Part shown: positions 1-9,194 of the stretch, piece by piece
Numbering within the stretch: position 1 is the first letter of the stretch
Layout of the letters: every line of letters starts with the position of its first letter
From: Breoghania sp963678585
GTDB taxonomy: Bacteria > Pseudomonadota > Alphaproteobacteria > Rhizobiales > Stappiaceae
DNA length: 64,000 nucleotides
NCBI GenBank assembly: GCA_963678585.2
Contig: CAXXGA010000002.1
Coordinates: 62,001-126,000 of the forward strand
Direction: 5' to 3'
Program-made: the position numbers and the translations under genes
Notes under the pieces: model-generated
Databases searched by the model: none
Told to the model about the DNA's origin: nothing
The model's input: only the letters and a program-made list of their open reading frames with translations

Positions 1-941
1 TGACGGGCGATGCAATGATCGACGAAGACCCGGCCGATGGTCGCTTCGCTCTTGAGTTCGGCGAGCTTGAACTGGGTGTTCTGGAAATCGAGGACGCGCT
101 TGCCGAACGCCTTGCGCTCCTTGACGTATTCAAGCGTCACCGTGAGCGCGCGCTCGATCATCGCCATGGCCTGAATGGCGACCAGAAGGCGTTCCTGCGG
201 AAGCTGCTCCATCAACTGATAGAAACCGCGGCCTTCTTCGGGCCCCAGAAGCGCGTCGGTGGGAACGCGCACGTCATCGAAGAACAGTTCCGACGTGTCG
301 TTGCCCTTGAGGCCCATCTTGTCGAGATTGCGTCCGCGCCGGAAGCCGCTCACCTCTTCGGTCTCCACCACGAAAAGCGAGGTGCCTTTGGCGCCCTGGG
401 CCGGGTCGGTCTTGGCGACGACGACGATCAGGTTGGCGAGCTGGCCGTTGGTGATGAAGGTCTTCTGGCCGTTCAGGACGTAATGGTTGCCATCCTTGAC
501 CGCCGTGGTGCGCACGCCCTGAAGGTCGGAGCCCGCCTCGGGCTCGGTCATCGCGATCGCGCCGATATATTCGCCGGAGACGAGCTTCGGCAGCCAGCGG
601 TGCTTCTGGTCCTCAGAGCCGTAATGCGCGATGTAGGGGGCGACGATGGTGGAATGCAGCGCCACGCCGAAATGATCGAGACCCTTTTCGCCGAGGATCT
701 GGGCCACGACCGCATCATGGGCGAAGGTGCCACCGGCCCCGCCATAGGCCTCGTCGATCTCCGCGCACAAAAGCCCGGCGGCCCCGGTCTTTTCCCAGGC
801 CTCGCGGGTCACGCAACCGGCTGCCACGAAATCCTCGTAGTCGGGTGCGATCTCCTGATCGAAGAACCGGCGTGCGGCGCTGTCCAGCAGGACGAGATCC
901 TCGTCCATCCACTCCGGCCGCGGCACCTGTATGGCTGTCAT
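1..941 (-). CDS. acyl-CoA dehydrogenase (3' end outside window)
   Basis: FAD-dependent acyl-CoA dehydrogenase, which introduces the first alpha-beta double bond in fatty or branched acyl-CoA breakdown. About 313 residues are visible from the ATG at 941; the reading frame stays open to the window edge, so the C-terminus, including the catalytic glutamate region, is missing. The N-terminal helical domain is followed by the family FAD/substrate stretch (AMTEPEAGSDLQG), and then by TFITNGQLA and RGRNLDKMGLKGNDTSELFFD. It lies 82 bp downstream of a second dehydrogenase on the same strand, so co-transcription is likely. The closest subfamily by eye is the medium/long-chain ACAD group; the exact substrate cannot be told. 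Confidence 0.93.
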   Translation of the reverse strand, partial: MTAIQVPRPEWMDEDLVLLDSAARRFFDQEIAPDYEDFVAAGCVTREAWEKTGAAGLLCAEIDEAYGGAGGTFAHDAVVAQILGEKGLDHFGVALHSTIVAPYIAHYGSEDQKHRWLPKLVSGEYIGAIAMTEPEAGSDLQGVRTTAVKDGNHYVLNGQKTFITNGQLANLIVVVAKTDPAQGAKGTSLFVVETEEVSGFRRGRNLDKMGLKGNDTSELFFDDVRVPTDALLGPEEGRGFYQLMEQLPQERLLVAIQAMAMIERALTVTLEYVKERKAFGKRVLDFQNTQFKLAELKSEATIGRVFVDHCIAR

Positions 942-1023
942 TCGGTTTTTCCCTCCCAGTCGTTCTTTTGTGCGAAAGGCTTTGCGGGCCGGCCTCCCAA
1001 CCGGCCCGTCTGCATGATGCAGA

Positions 1024-2820
1024 TCAGAAAGCTTCCGCGGGCAGTTCCATCACCGTGTCGCTACCTGCAGAGATGCGCGCAAGCCGCATGGCGGTCTCCG
1101 GCATAAGACGCTCCATGTAGAAGCGGGCCAGGACGAGCTTGCTGCGGTAGAATTCCTCTTTGCCGTCGCCGCCTTCAGCAAGCTTGGCAGCCGCCACGCG
1201 GGCCATCTTCACCCACATGAAGCCCATGGCCACGAGACCGAACAGGTGCATGTAGTCGACCGAGCCTGCGCCCGCATTGTCGGGCTTGGCCATGGCGTTC
1301 TGCATGAACCACATGGTGGCCTTCTGCAGATCGTCGGTGCCCGCCTTGAGCGATGCAGCGAGCGGGGCGATCTCCTCTTCCGCACCCGCTTCCTGCAGGA
1401 ACGTGCCGACCTCGTTGAAGAAGCCCATGATCGCGCGACCGCCGTTGGCGGGCAGCTTGCGGCCCACCAGATCCAGCGCCTGAATGCCGTTTGCGCCTTC
1501 GTAGATCATGGAGATGCGCGCATCGCGCACGAACTGCTCCATGCCCCATTCCGCGATGTAGCCGTGACCGCCGAACATCTGCTGCGCCATGACGGCATTG
1601 TCGAAGCCGCGGTCGGTCAGCACGCCCTTCAGGACGGGCGTCATCAGACCCATCATGTCGTCGGCGGCCTGACGGGCCTTTTCATCGTCGGAACGGTGCG
1701 AGACGTCGCCTTGAAGCGAGGTCCAAAGGACCAGTGCGCGGCCCGCTTCGTTGATCGCGCGGATCGACATCAGCGTGCGGCGCACATCCGGGTGAACGAT
1801 GATCGGGTCGGCGGCCTTCTCCGGCGCTTTCGGGCCGGTGAGCGCACGGCCCTGCAGGCGGTCCTTGGTGTAGACGGCGGCGTTCTGATAGGCGACTTCC
1901 GACTGGGAAAGCCCCTGAACCGCCACGCCGAGCCGCGCTTCGTTCATCATCGTGAACATGGCGCGCAGGCCCTTGTTCTCCTCGCCGATGAGCCAGCCCT
2001 TCGCCCCGTCGAAATTCATGACGCAGGTCGAATTGCCGTGAATGCCCATTTTCTCTTCAAGCGCGCCGCACACGACCGGATTGCGCTCGCCGGGCTCGCC
2101 GTCCTCGGTGAGAACGAATTTCGGTACGATGAAGAGAGAGATGCCCTTGGTGCCTTCCGGTGCGCCCTCGATGCGGGCCAGCACCAGATGAATGACGTTC
2201 TGCGAAAGGTCGTGATCGCCCGCGGAGATGAAGATCTTGGTGCCGGAAATGGCGTAGGAACCATCGGCCTGCGGGGCCGCCTTGGTGCGGATGAGGCCCA
2301 GATCCGTGCCGCAATGGGCTTCCGTCAGGTTCATGGTGCCGGTCCATGCGCCGGTCATCATGTTGGGCAGGTAGGTCTGTTTTTGTTCAGGGGTGCCGTG
2401 GATCTGGATCGCGGCGATCGCACCCTGCGTCAGACCCGGATACATGGAAAACGCCATGTTCGCCGAGCACAGATACTCGTTGATGGCAGCGGTGAGCGTG
2501 CTCGGCAGGCCCTGTCCGCCGTAATCGGCATCGGCGGAAAGGCCGATCCACCCGCCTTCGGCGAACCGGGTGTAGGCGTCGCCGAAGCCCTTCGGTGTGG
2601 TCACCGTGCCGTCATCGGCGCGCGTGCAGCCCTCGCGGTCGCCGCTCTGGTTGAGGGGTTGAACAACCTCCTCGGCGAGCTTCGCGCCCTCCACGAGGAT
2701 CGCCTCCACCAGGTCGGGTGTGGCGTCGGCAAAGCCGGGCAGGTTGGAATAACGGTCCATGCCGAACACGTCGTTCAGCAGGAAAAGGGTATCTTCGACC
2801 GGAGCGCGATAGCTAGGCAA
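1024..2820 (-). CDS. acyl-CoA dehydrogenase, long (DmdC-like) type
   Basis: A 598-residue acyl-CoA dehydrogenase of the long subfamily that carries an extra C-terminal domain (about residues 470-590). Automated annotation often calls these DmdC, 3-methylmercaptopropionyl-CoA dehydrogenase, but many act on other acyl-CoAs. The N-terminal domain is followed by the FAD-binding core TGTMNLTEAHCGTDLGLI and ISGTKIFISAGDHDLS. The conserved IYEGANGIQALDLVGRKL segment near residues 435-455 marks the catalytic and cofactor-binding end. The ATG at 2820 is preceded about 50 bp upstream by a palindromic operator that also occurs in front of the divergent-side merR gene. Likely regulated by that MerR protein as part of an acyl-CoA degradation regulon. 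Substrate assignment is inference. Confidence 0.92.
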   Translation of the reverse strand: MPSYRAPVEDTLFLLNDVFGMDRYSNLPGFADATPDLVEAILVEGAKLAEEVVQPLNQSGDREGCTRADDGTVTTPKGFGDAYTRFAEGGWIGLSADADYGGQGLPSTLTAAINEYLCSANMAFSMYPGLTQGAIAAIQIHGTPEQKQTYLPNMMTGAWTGTMNLTEAHCGTDLGLIRTKAAPQADGSYAISGTKIFISAGDHDLSQNVIHLVLARIEGAPEGTKGISLFIVPKFVLTEDGEPGERNPVVCGALEEKMGIHGNSTCVMNFDGAKGWLIGEENKGLRAMFTMMNEARLGVAVQGLSQSEVAYQNAAVYTKDRLQGRALTGPKAPEKAADPIIVHPDVRRTLMSIRAINEAGRALVLWTSLQGDVSHRSDDEKARQAADDMMGLMTPVLKGVLTDRGFDNAVMAQQMFGGHGYIAEWGMEQFVRDARISMIYEGANGIQALDLVGRKLPANGGRAIMGFFNEVGTFLQEAGAEEEIAPLAASLKAGTDDLQKATMWFMQNAMAKPDNAGAGSVDYMHLFGLVAMGFMWVKMARVAAAKLAEGGDGKEEFYRSKLVLARFYMERLMPETAMRLARISAGSDTVMELPAEAF

Positions 2821-2869
2821 AACTCGTTCCTCCCGAGGCTGGCCACCTTTAAGTGCCGTTGACGTAACA

Positions 2870-2883
2870 TTACGTTTGCGTAA
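2870..2883. promoter_or_regulatory. Putative MerR-family (LiuR-like) operator upstream of acyl-CoA dehydrogenase
   Basis: The near-palindrome TTACGTTTGCGTAA sits about 50 bp upstream of the dehydrogenase start. Extended to the right it reads ACGTC, and the resulting 19-mer matches the site upstream of the merR gene at 18 of 19 positions. The TTACG...CGTAA form resembles the published LiuR/PsrA-type operators of acyl-CoA catabolism, but assignment to the neighbouring regulator is inference. Confidence 0.6.
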
Positions 2884-2950
2884 ACGTCAACTCCTATCCG
2901 TTTTCTTCCCTCAGTCTTCCGTGAAGCCCCTCCCAAGGCTCTTTGAAAGC

Positions 2951-3406
2951 TCACTTTTCGGCCGCTTCCCGCTCCTTCAGCATCCCGGAAACGACCTCCA
3001 CCGTCCTTGATAATTCGTCGATTGCCGTCTCGATATGGCTCTTCTGTTCCTGCAGCACGTCGATCTGCTGGTTGAATTTGTTGAGCGCCACGCGAAGCTG
3101 CACGACCTGCCCGTCGCGCAGGTCGTAGAGATCGAGCATGTCGCAGATCTCGTTCAGCGAGAAGCCGACCTTCTTGCCCATCAGGACGAGCTTCAGCCGG
3201 GCCCTGTCGCGCCGGTTGTAAAGCCGGTTCTGGCCGTCGCGTTTCGGGTTGATGAGGCCCTTGTCCTCATAGAAACGCAGGGTGCGAAGGGTAATATCGA
3301 ACTCGCGGGCGAGCTCACCGATGGTGAAGGTCGTCTTCTTGCCGGTCGTGTCATTGGAGGGGACCGCCGGAACGGCGCCGCCATCCATCGAAAGTGCTTC
3401 ACTCAT
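2951..3406 (-). CDS. MerR-family transcriptional regulator (fatty/branched acyl-CoA type)
   Basis: Winged-helix regulator of the MerR family. The HTH reads FTIGELAREFDITLRTLRFYEDKGLINPKR, followed by a second wing/helix (RLYNRRDRARLKLVLMGKK) and a long C-terminal coiled coil (LNKFNQQIDVLQEQKSHIETAID) used for dimerisation. There are no metal-binding cysteines, in keeping with the LiuR-like members that respond to acyl-CoA metabolites. The ATG at 3406 gives 151 residues. An in-frame ATG at 3448 would add 14 residues of unconserved appearance. A palindromic box lies upstream of this gene, and a near-identical one upstream of the dehydrogenase, suggesting autoregulation plus control of the dehydrogenase genes. 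Family call firm, target list inferred. Confidence 0.85.
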   Translation of the reverse strand: MSEALSMDGGAVPAVPSNDTTGKKTTFTIGELAREFDITLRTLRFYEDKGLINPKRDGQNRLYNRRDRARLKLVLMGKKVGFSLNEICDMLDLYDLRDGQVVQLRVALNKFNQQIDVLQEQKSHIETAIDELSRTVEVVSGMLKEREAAEK

Positions 3407-3748
3407 CACAGTGCTTTCCGCTTGTCGCAGTGTTCGTGCTTTCCGCATTCCTTCCCGTGATAGCTTACGTTTGCGTCAACGTCCAGAGACGGGGGCAGGC
3501 AAGTCTGTCAATGCATCGGAACACATGTGCCGATCGGAGGGACCGGAAGGTGGTCTCGCCGTGGGTTATGGTTAACCGAAATTCGTATGAGATTGCTGGA
3601 AGATAGCACTCATTAACCCGGCGTTTACCGTGAAAGGAGGAAATTGACCTATCCAATGAGGCGCCGAAGGGCGTTCAACTGTCGTTTGCTGGCCGTCGCC
3701 TGCCGCACTCCGGCTGGCGACGAAGTGTAAAAATAGCGGGGACTGCTC
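3407..3748. other. Intergenic region between divergent merR and podJ-like genes
   Basis: About 340 bp without a supported gene. It holds the merR operator at 3465-3479 and must carry both divergent promoters. A short ATG-started frame on the minus strand (3465-3656) has no recognisable family features. Confidence 0.6.
3465..3479. promoter_or_regulatory. Putative MerR-family operator upstream of merR gene
   Basis: TTACGTTTGCGTCAA, which continues ACGTC, is the partner of the box at 2870-2883 and differs from it at one position over 19 bases. It sits about 60 bp upstream of the regulator's chosen start, as expected for autoregulation. Confidence 0.6.
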
Positions 3749-6700
3749 ATGTCATGGAGCATTCGTGACCTGGACAACGATGCTCGGAAGAGAGCGGTCG
3801 AGGCTGCTGAACGCGCCGGCGTGACAGTTGACGAGTGGCTGAATTCCGTGATCCGCGCCGAGATCGATCATACGGTCGAGACATCGCCCCTTGAAACGCG
3901 GCGCGCCGAACCTCGCCCCGAACACGCGCGTGCCGAACGCCTGCGCGACAGCGCCGCCGCATCGCCGCGCGTTTTGTCGCCCCGTGTCGTGGACAAAGAC
4001 AACATCTCCGAGATCGCCAGCGCGCTCGACCGTCTGCTCGCCGAAGCAGGCGTCGAGGCTGAGACCGGGTACGGCCGGTCCCCGGACGAACCGGATCTTT
4101 CGTCTTCCAGCCGCCGCGCGGACGTCCGTGCGCGCACCTCCGATACCGGCGAAAGCCGGGCAGGAAGAGAGGCGCAGACGTCTGGACGCCGTTCTCCCGA
4201 AGTTACCCCGCAGGAGCGTACCCAGCGCGTGGAACGCGTTCTGGAGGCTCTGGGCAAGCTGGACGAGCGTGTGCGCTCTCTTTCCGACCGCGGGCAGCCC
4301 GCACCCGAAGCCGCCCCCCGACACAAGGAAGAGCGCCCCGTGCAGGACCGTCGCTCAGGCGAGCGCCGCGCATCCGCCGATCCGCGCCCCGCGGATCTCT
4401 TCCGGCAGCTTTCCCCTTCTTCCCCGCGCCCGGAAGCGGCTTCCGAAACGCCTCGGCGGCGGTCTTCCGATTTCCGCGCGCGCGAAATGGACAATCCGCC
4501 CGCCGGGCGCCGCGGCTATGACCGCGATGCCCAGCGCGAGGCCCGCGCACGCGAATATGACAGGCGCAGCGCCGCAACCGAGCGTCGCGCGGAGAACGAG
4601 CCGCCGGTTCTGTCCGGCGGTTCCGGCTTCTCCGGCAGCCGGAATGCGCCGGGCAACGTCGATTTCGAACGTCACTTCCGCGATCTCGCCAACCGCATCG
4701 ATTCCTTGCGCGAGCCGCACGACAGCGAATTTGCGGCTCTGCGTGACGAGGTTTCCGACCTGCGCCGCTCCATCGAGCGCCGCGAGCGCGACGGTCTGAG
4801 CGACAGCGATCTGGGCGATATCTCGCGCCTGATCGCGTCGGTGGAACGCATGCAGCGCGATGCGCCCGACGCGGATCTGAGCGCCGACGTGCGCGCCGAA
4901 ATCGCGGATCTCCGCGATCTGGTGCTCAGCCAGAACATCGACGGCGCGATGAAGACCCTGGAATCGGGCTATGCCCACATGGTCGAACGTCTCGACGACA
5001 TGCGCAGGCAGGTGCAGGATCCGCATCTTTTCCGCGCGCTCGACCAGCGGCTCGACGATATCGAGCAGGGGCTTGCGGATATCCCGCGCGCGAGCACCTT
5101 CGCCGCCTATGACGACCGTCTGGAAGACCTCTCGCACCGGCTCGAAGGGCTTGTCTCGCGCGGCGTGTTGGAAGGTCTGGAAGGCCTCGGCAATCTCGAT
5201 CACCTGGAACACGAGATGCGCGAGCTTCGTGCGGCCATCGGCGAACTCGATGTCGGCGATCTGGTGCGCAACGTCGATAGCCAGCTTCGCGACATGGCCG
5301 CCCGCATCGAAGACATGATGGCGGCCACGCCGGGCGATCTCCACGAGCGTCTTCTGTCCTTCGAGGACCGTCTGCCGGAGCCGGGCCTCTTCGACAAGCT
5401 CAACAGCCGCATGGAGCGGATTTCCTCCATGCTGGCGGAGGATAAGGCATCCTCTGGCGGCGCATCGCAGCGCATGGACGACCGCTTGGGAGAGATCCTC
5501 GGGCGTCTGGAGCGCATCGAGCGGCAGGGCGGCGGTGCCGGGGAGTTCGAACGGACGCTCGGCCTGTTGGAAGGCCGGATCGAAAGCATCACCGGCAAGC
5601 TCGACGTGCTCGACGGGATCTCCATCGACACAGGCCCGCTGAACGACGCCATTGCGCGCATTGATGCTGCGGCCGACAGGGTGAGCACGGACAAGCTCGA
5701 CGAGCTTCATGCGCAGGTTGCGGCCATTGCCGCCGGTCTCGAAAGCGGCGGGCAGGGCAGCGCGTCATCGTCCGATATTGCCGCGTTGCGCGAGGACGTC
5801 ACCGCGCTTCGCCAGGAATTCACGCAGAACGGCTCGCTTGCGGCCACGATCGAGCCGCAGATCCAGCAGCTCGCCCGCTCGCTCGTCATCGATGCAGGCG
5901 GCGCAGCCGATGATTCCAAGCTGCAGCGCATCGAGCAGCAGATCGCCGTGATCGCAGGTCAGCTCGACGCCACCGAGGACCGCCTTGCCGGTCTCGGCCA
6001 TATCGAGGCGGCGCTTGAACGGATCGACGCCGCGGTCGCAGGCGGCGCTCAGGCGGCGCAACCGGGCGAAGCGCAGGCCGCACAGGCGGCACCCGGCTCG
6101 AAAGACGCCATAGACGCGCTTCGTGGCGATCTTTCCCGCCTTTTCGAGGCCGCGCAGGACAACCGTCGCGAAAGCGGCGACTCGCTTTCCAAGGTCCATT
6201 CCGTTCTCAACGACATCGTCGCCCGCCTCGCCCATCTGGAGCAGGATGCGGAAGCGGAAGGCAATCTGGGCTACGCCGAAGTCGCGATGGGCGGGGGCGG
6301 CGGCCGCCGGGTATCGATGAGCCGGTCGTCCATGCCGCCGCGCACGCCGCCGCATCACGACGATCCCGAATTGGAAACGGCTTCGCGCGAGAGCGCGGAA
6401 GACCCGTCTGCGCCGGATATCTCCACGGTCGAGGATCTGCCCCTTGAGCCGGGCAGCGGCAAGCCCGATCTCGCCGCGATCCTGCGTGCGCAGGCTGCAG
6501 AGGGCAGCGGCCAGATGGGAAGCGGCGACCGCAAGGCCGATTTCATCGCCGCCGCCCGCCGCGCCGCCCAGATGGCGGCCGCCGAGGTCGCGGGCGAAGA
6601 GGCCGAGAGGGAAGTGGCCGACGGCGAACGTCGCGACCGCGGCGCCTGGCTGCGCGACCGGCTGAAACGTTCGCGCAGCGACGATACGGTCGCTCCGGTT

Positions 6701-8074
6701 TCCCCGGAAGAAGCCGCCGAACGCGCGCCGAAGACGAAAGCTGAGAAGGCCAAGGCGAAGGCCGCCAAGGCCCGCAAGGCGGCAAATCCGGACGAAGAGA
6801 AGCCTGCAAAATCCGGTTCGCGCCTGCGCCGTCCGCTGCTTTTCGCTGCCGCCGCCGTGATCCTGACCATCGGCGCGCTGCAGGTTTCCAAGATGTTCAC
6901 GCCCGGCAGCGATGCGCCCGCACCGCAGCCCGCGCCGATTGCCGACAAGACGGATACGTCGTCCGAACGGACGGTGGCGCAGTCGCCCGGCGCTTCTGAA
7001 AACGTGGACGTGGCCGCGCGCGCCGGTGTGAGCGAGGGCAGGGTGATCCCGCCCGCCCCCAGCAGCACGCCGGACAAGGCGGTGACATTCGAACCACCCG
7101 CAGCCGCGCCGGGCCATTTCGAGGCTCCCGACGCGGTCCAGCCGTTCGGCAGGTTCCAGCCCGGCACCGATGGGGCACCCGGAGCCGCTGCGCCGCAAGG
7201 CGAGAGCGCTCCGTCAACCCTCGGACCCGATGCTGCCGTCGGCCCGCTGGCGCTGCGTCTTGCCGCCACCAACGGCGATCCGCGCGCGCAGTTCGAGATT
7301 GCGCTGCGCTACACCGAAGGCAAGGGCGTGACTGCCAACCTCTCCGAGGCGGCTCAATGGTATCGCCGGGCGGCGGAGGGCGGTCTTGCGCCCGCGCAGT
7401 ATCGCCTCGGCAGCTTTTATGAAAAGGGCCGTGGCGTGGCCCGTGACCTGAACGAGGCCCGCAACTGGTATCAGCGCGCCGCCGATCAGGGGAACATCAA
7501 GGCCATGCACAATCTGGCGGTGCTGCTCGCCGACGGAGGGCTTGGTCGGCCCGACTTCACCCGCGCGGCAAGCTGGTTTAGCAAGGCGGCCGAACACGGC
7601 GTGCGCGACAGCCAGTTCAATCTCGGCGTGCTTTATGCGCGCGGGCTGGGCGTGCCCAAGGATCTGGGCGTTTCCTACAAGTGGTTCGCCATCGCCGCCA
7701 AACTCGGCGACAGCGATGCGGCCTCCAAGCGCGACGAGATCGCCAATACCCTGCCCGAACCGAAGCTGGCCGAGGCCCGCAAGGCGGTGAGCAACTGGCG
7801 GCAGAAGACGGTGAGGCCGGAAGCCAATACGGTCGAGGTCGACGACGCATGGAAGGCCAGCCCGGACAACGCCGCCGACAGTAGCAGCCAGAACCTCGTC
7901 AGGCAGACGCAGGCGCTGCTCGGCCGTCTGGGCTACGACGCCGGTCCCGCCGACGGTGTTCTGGGGCCGCGTACGGTCGATGCGGTGCGCGCATTCCAGT
8001 TTCAGGCGGGTCTGCCGGTCGATGGTGCCATTAATCCGCAGCTTGTGCGCACACTTGCCGGGCGGTCCATCTGA
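3749..8074 (+). CDS. PodJ-like polar localisation protein (coiled coil, TM, Sel1 repeats, peptidoglycan-binding domain)
   Basis: A 1441-residue protein with the architecture of rhizobial PodJ: a cytoplasmic N-terminus starting WSIRDLDNDARKRAVEAAE, a charged disordered section (about 50-290), and long coiled coils rich in LDDIEQGL/LEDLSHRLEGL-type heptads (about 300-820). A Lys/Ala-rich stretch is followed by one transmembrane helix (LLFAAAAVILTIGALQV, about 1028-1048). A Pro/Ala-rich periplasmic linker leads into Sel1/TPR-like repeats (about 1165-1300, e.g. AAQWYRRAAEGGLAPAQYRLGSFYEKG) and a C-terminal PG_binding_1 domain (LLGRLGYDAGPADGVLGPRTVDAVRAFQ, about 1380-1440). PodJ proteins mark a cell pole and organise division and polar growth. 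The symbol is withheld because other SEL1 scaffold proteins share these modules. Confidence 0.85.
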   Translation: MSWSIRDLDNDARKRAVEAAERAGVTVDEWLNSVIRAEIDHTVETSPLETRRAEPRPEHARAERLRDSAAASPRVLSPRVVDKDNISEIASALDRLLAEAGVEAETGYGRSPDEPDLSSSSRRADVRARTSDTGESRAGREAQTSGRRSPEVTPQERTQRVERVLEALGKLDERVRSLSDRGQPAPEAAPRHKEERPVQDRRSGERRASADPRPADLFRQLSPSSPRPEAASETPRRRSSDFRAREMDNPPAGRRGYDRDAQREARAREYDRRSAATERRAENEPPVLSGGSGFSGSRNAPGNVDFERHFRDLANRIDSLREPHDSEFAALRDEVSDLRRSIERRERDGLSDSDLGDISRLIASVERMQRDAPDADLSADVRAEIADLRDLVLSQNIDGAMKTLESGYAHMVERLDDMRRQVQDPHLFRALDQRLDDIEQGLADIPRASTFAAYDDRLEDLSHRLEGLVSRGVLEGLEGLGNLDHLEHEMRELRAAIGELDVGDLVRNVDSQLRDMAARIEDMMAATPGDLHERLLSFEDRLPEPGLFDKLNSRMERISSMLAEDKASSGGASQRMDDRLGEILGRLERIERQGGGAGEFERTLGLLEGRIESITGKLDVLDGISIDTGPLNDAIARIDAAADRVSTDKLDELHAQVAAIAAGLESGGQGSASSSDIAALREDVTALRQEFTQNGSLAATIEPQIQQLARSLVIDAGGAADDSKLQRIEQQIAVIAGQLDATEDRLAGLGHIEAALERIDAAVAGGAQAAQPGEAQAAQAAPGSKDAIDALRGDLSRLFEAAQDNRRESGDSLSKVHSVLNDIVARLAHLEQDAEAEGNLGYAEVAMGGGGGRRVSMSRSSMPPRTPPHHDDPELETASRESAEDPSAPDISTVEDLPLEPGSGKPDLAAILRAQAAEGSGQMGSGDRKADFIAAARRAAQMAAAEVAGEEAEREVADGERRDRGAWLRDRLKRSRSDDTVAPVSPEEAAERAPKTKAEKAKAKAAKARKAANPDEEKPAKSGSRLRRPLLFAAAAVILTIGALQVSKMFTPGSDAPAPQPAPIADKTDTSSERTVAQSPGASENVDVAARAGVSEGRVIPPAPSSTPDKAVTFEPPAAAPGHFEAPDAVQPFGRFQPGTDGAPGAAAPQGESAPSTLGPDAAVGPLALRLAATNGDPRAQFEIALRYTEGKGVTANLSEAAQWYRRAAEGGLAPAQYRLGSFYEKGRGVARDLNEARNWYQRAADQGNIKAMHNLAVLLADGGLGRPDFTRAASWFSKAAEHGVRDSQFNLGVLYARGLGVPKDLGVSYKWFAIAAKLGDSDAASKRDEIANTLPEPKLAEARKAVSNWRQKTVRPEANTVEVDDAWKASPDNAADSSSQNLVRQTQALLGRLGYDAGPADGVLGPRTVDAVRAFQFQAGLPVDGAINPQLVRTLAGRSI

Positions 8075-8264
8075 CCTTGCGCCCCGGTTCTGCACGTCAA
8101 GGTCATAAGGCGTTGCAGGGGGGGCGGGGAAAAGTGAAAGTAGATGACGAAGCGGATATGAATCGATTCAAGGCGCCGGGATGCCGGTGCCTTGATGTCA
8201 TGATCGGCTGATCGATATAGCGGTGCACATCTGTGCGCCGCGCCCCGAGCACCGGACCGGACCG

Positions 8265-9194
8265 TTGCAGATTTACCTCCCCATTGCCGAACTGCCGGTC
8301 AATATCTTCATGATCCTCTCGATGGGGGGCGTTGTCGGCTTTCTGTCGGGCATGTTCGGCATTGGCGGCGGCTTCCTGCTGACCCCGCTGCTGATTTTCA
8401 CCGGCATCACGCCCGCTGTGGCGGTGGCGACCGTCACCACCCAGATCGTGGCCTCGTCCTTTTCCGGCGTGCTGACCTACTGGCGGCGAAAGTCGATCGA
8501 CTTGCCGCTGGCTCTGGTTCTCCTGTGCGGGGGCGTCGTGGGCTCGGCCATCGGCGTGTGGCTGTTCTCGTTCCTGCAATCGGCCGGTCAGCTCGATCTC
8601 ACCATTTCCATCGCCTATGTCTCTTTCCTGAGCCTGATCGGCGGGCTGATGCTGGTGGAATCGGTTCGTGCGATCCTGCGCAGCCATTCCGGCAAACCGG
8701 CTACCCTCCGCCGCCCGGGGCAGCACAATTGGGTGCACGGTCTTCCCTTCAAGCTTCGTTTCCGCCGTTCGCGTCTTTATGTGAGCGTCATCCCCATTGC
8801 AGGGATAGGCATTGCGATCGGTTTTCTGGGCGCGGTGCTGGGCATCGGCGGCGGTTTCATCATGGTGCCCGCGCTCATCTATCTGCTGCGCGTGCCGACC
8901 AATGTGGTGATCGGAACCTCGCTGCTGCAGATCCTTGCGACCATGTCGGTCGCCACCGTTCTCCATGCATCGACGAACCAGTCGGTCGATGCGGTTCTGG
9001 CGCTGATCCTGATGATCGGCGGCGTGATCGGCGCGCAATTCGGCGCGCAGGTCGGCCAGAAACTGCGCGGCGAGCAGTTGCGCGCCCTGCTGGCGCTCGT
9101 GGTTCTGGCGGTCGGCATGCGCTTTGCTGTCGATCTCGTGCTTGAACCTGCAGACTTCTTCTCCCTCTCGGTTCTCTCGGGAGGCGGCGAATGA
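8265..9194 (+). CDS. Sulfite exporter TauE/SafE family protein
   Basis: Polytopic inner-membrane protein of the TauE/SafE (DUF81) family, thought to export sulfite, sulfonates or related organic anions. The family's duplicated glycine-rich signature appears twice: GFLSGMFGIGGGFLLTPLL and GFLGAVLGIGGGFIMVPALI, each followed by a TV(T/A)T or GTSLLQI helix. I chose the TTG at 8265 (MQIYLPIAELPVNIF), which gives 309 residues; a GTG at 8223 would add 14 residues. The stop overlaps the next gene by four bases (ATGA), so the two are translationally coupled. The substrate is not evident from the sequence. Confidence 0.9.
   Translation: MQIYLPIAELPVNIFMILSMGGVVGFLSGMFGIGGGFLLTPLLIFTGITPAVAVATVTTQIVASSFSGVLTYWRRKSIDLPLALVLLCGGVVGSAIGVWLFSFLQSAGQLDLTISIAYVSFLSLIGGLMLVESVRAILRSHSGKPATLRRPGQHNWVHGLPFKLRFRRSRLYVSVIPIAGIGIAIGFLGAVLGIGGGFIMVPALIYLLRVPTNVVIGTSLLQILATMSVATVLHASTNQSVDAVLALILMIGGVIGAQFGAQVGQKLRGEQLRALLALVVLAVGMRFAVDLVLEPADFFSLSVLSGGGE

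Noticed and set aside
1246..2862. 538-residue plus-strand frame
   Set aside because: Antisense to the acyl-CoA dehydrogenase, which has clear family motifs; the antisense product is H/G/R-rich shadow sequence.
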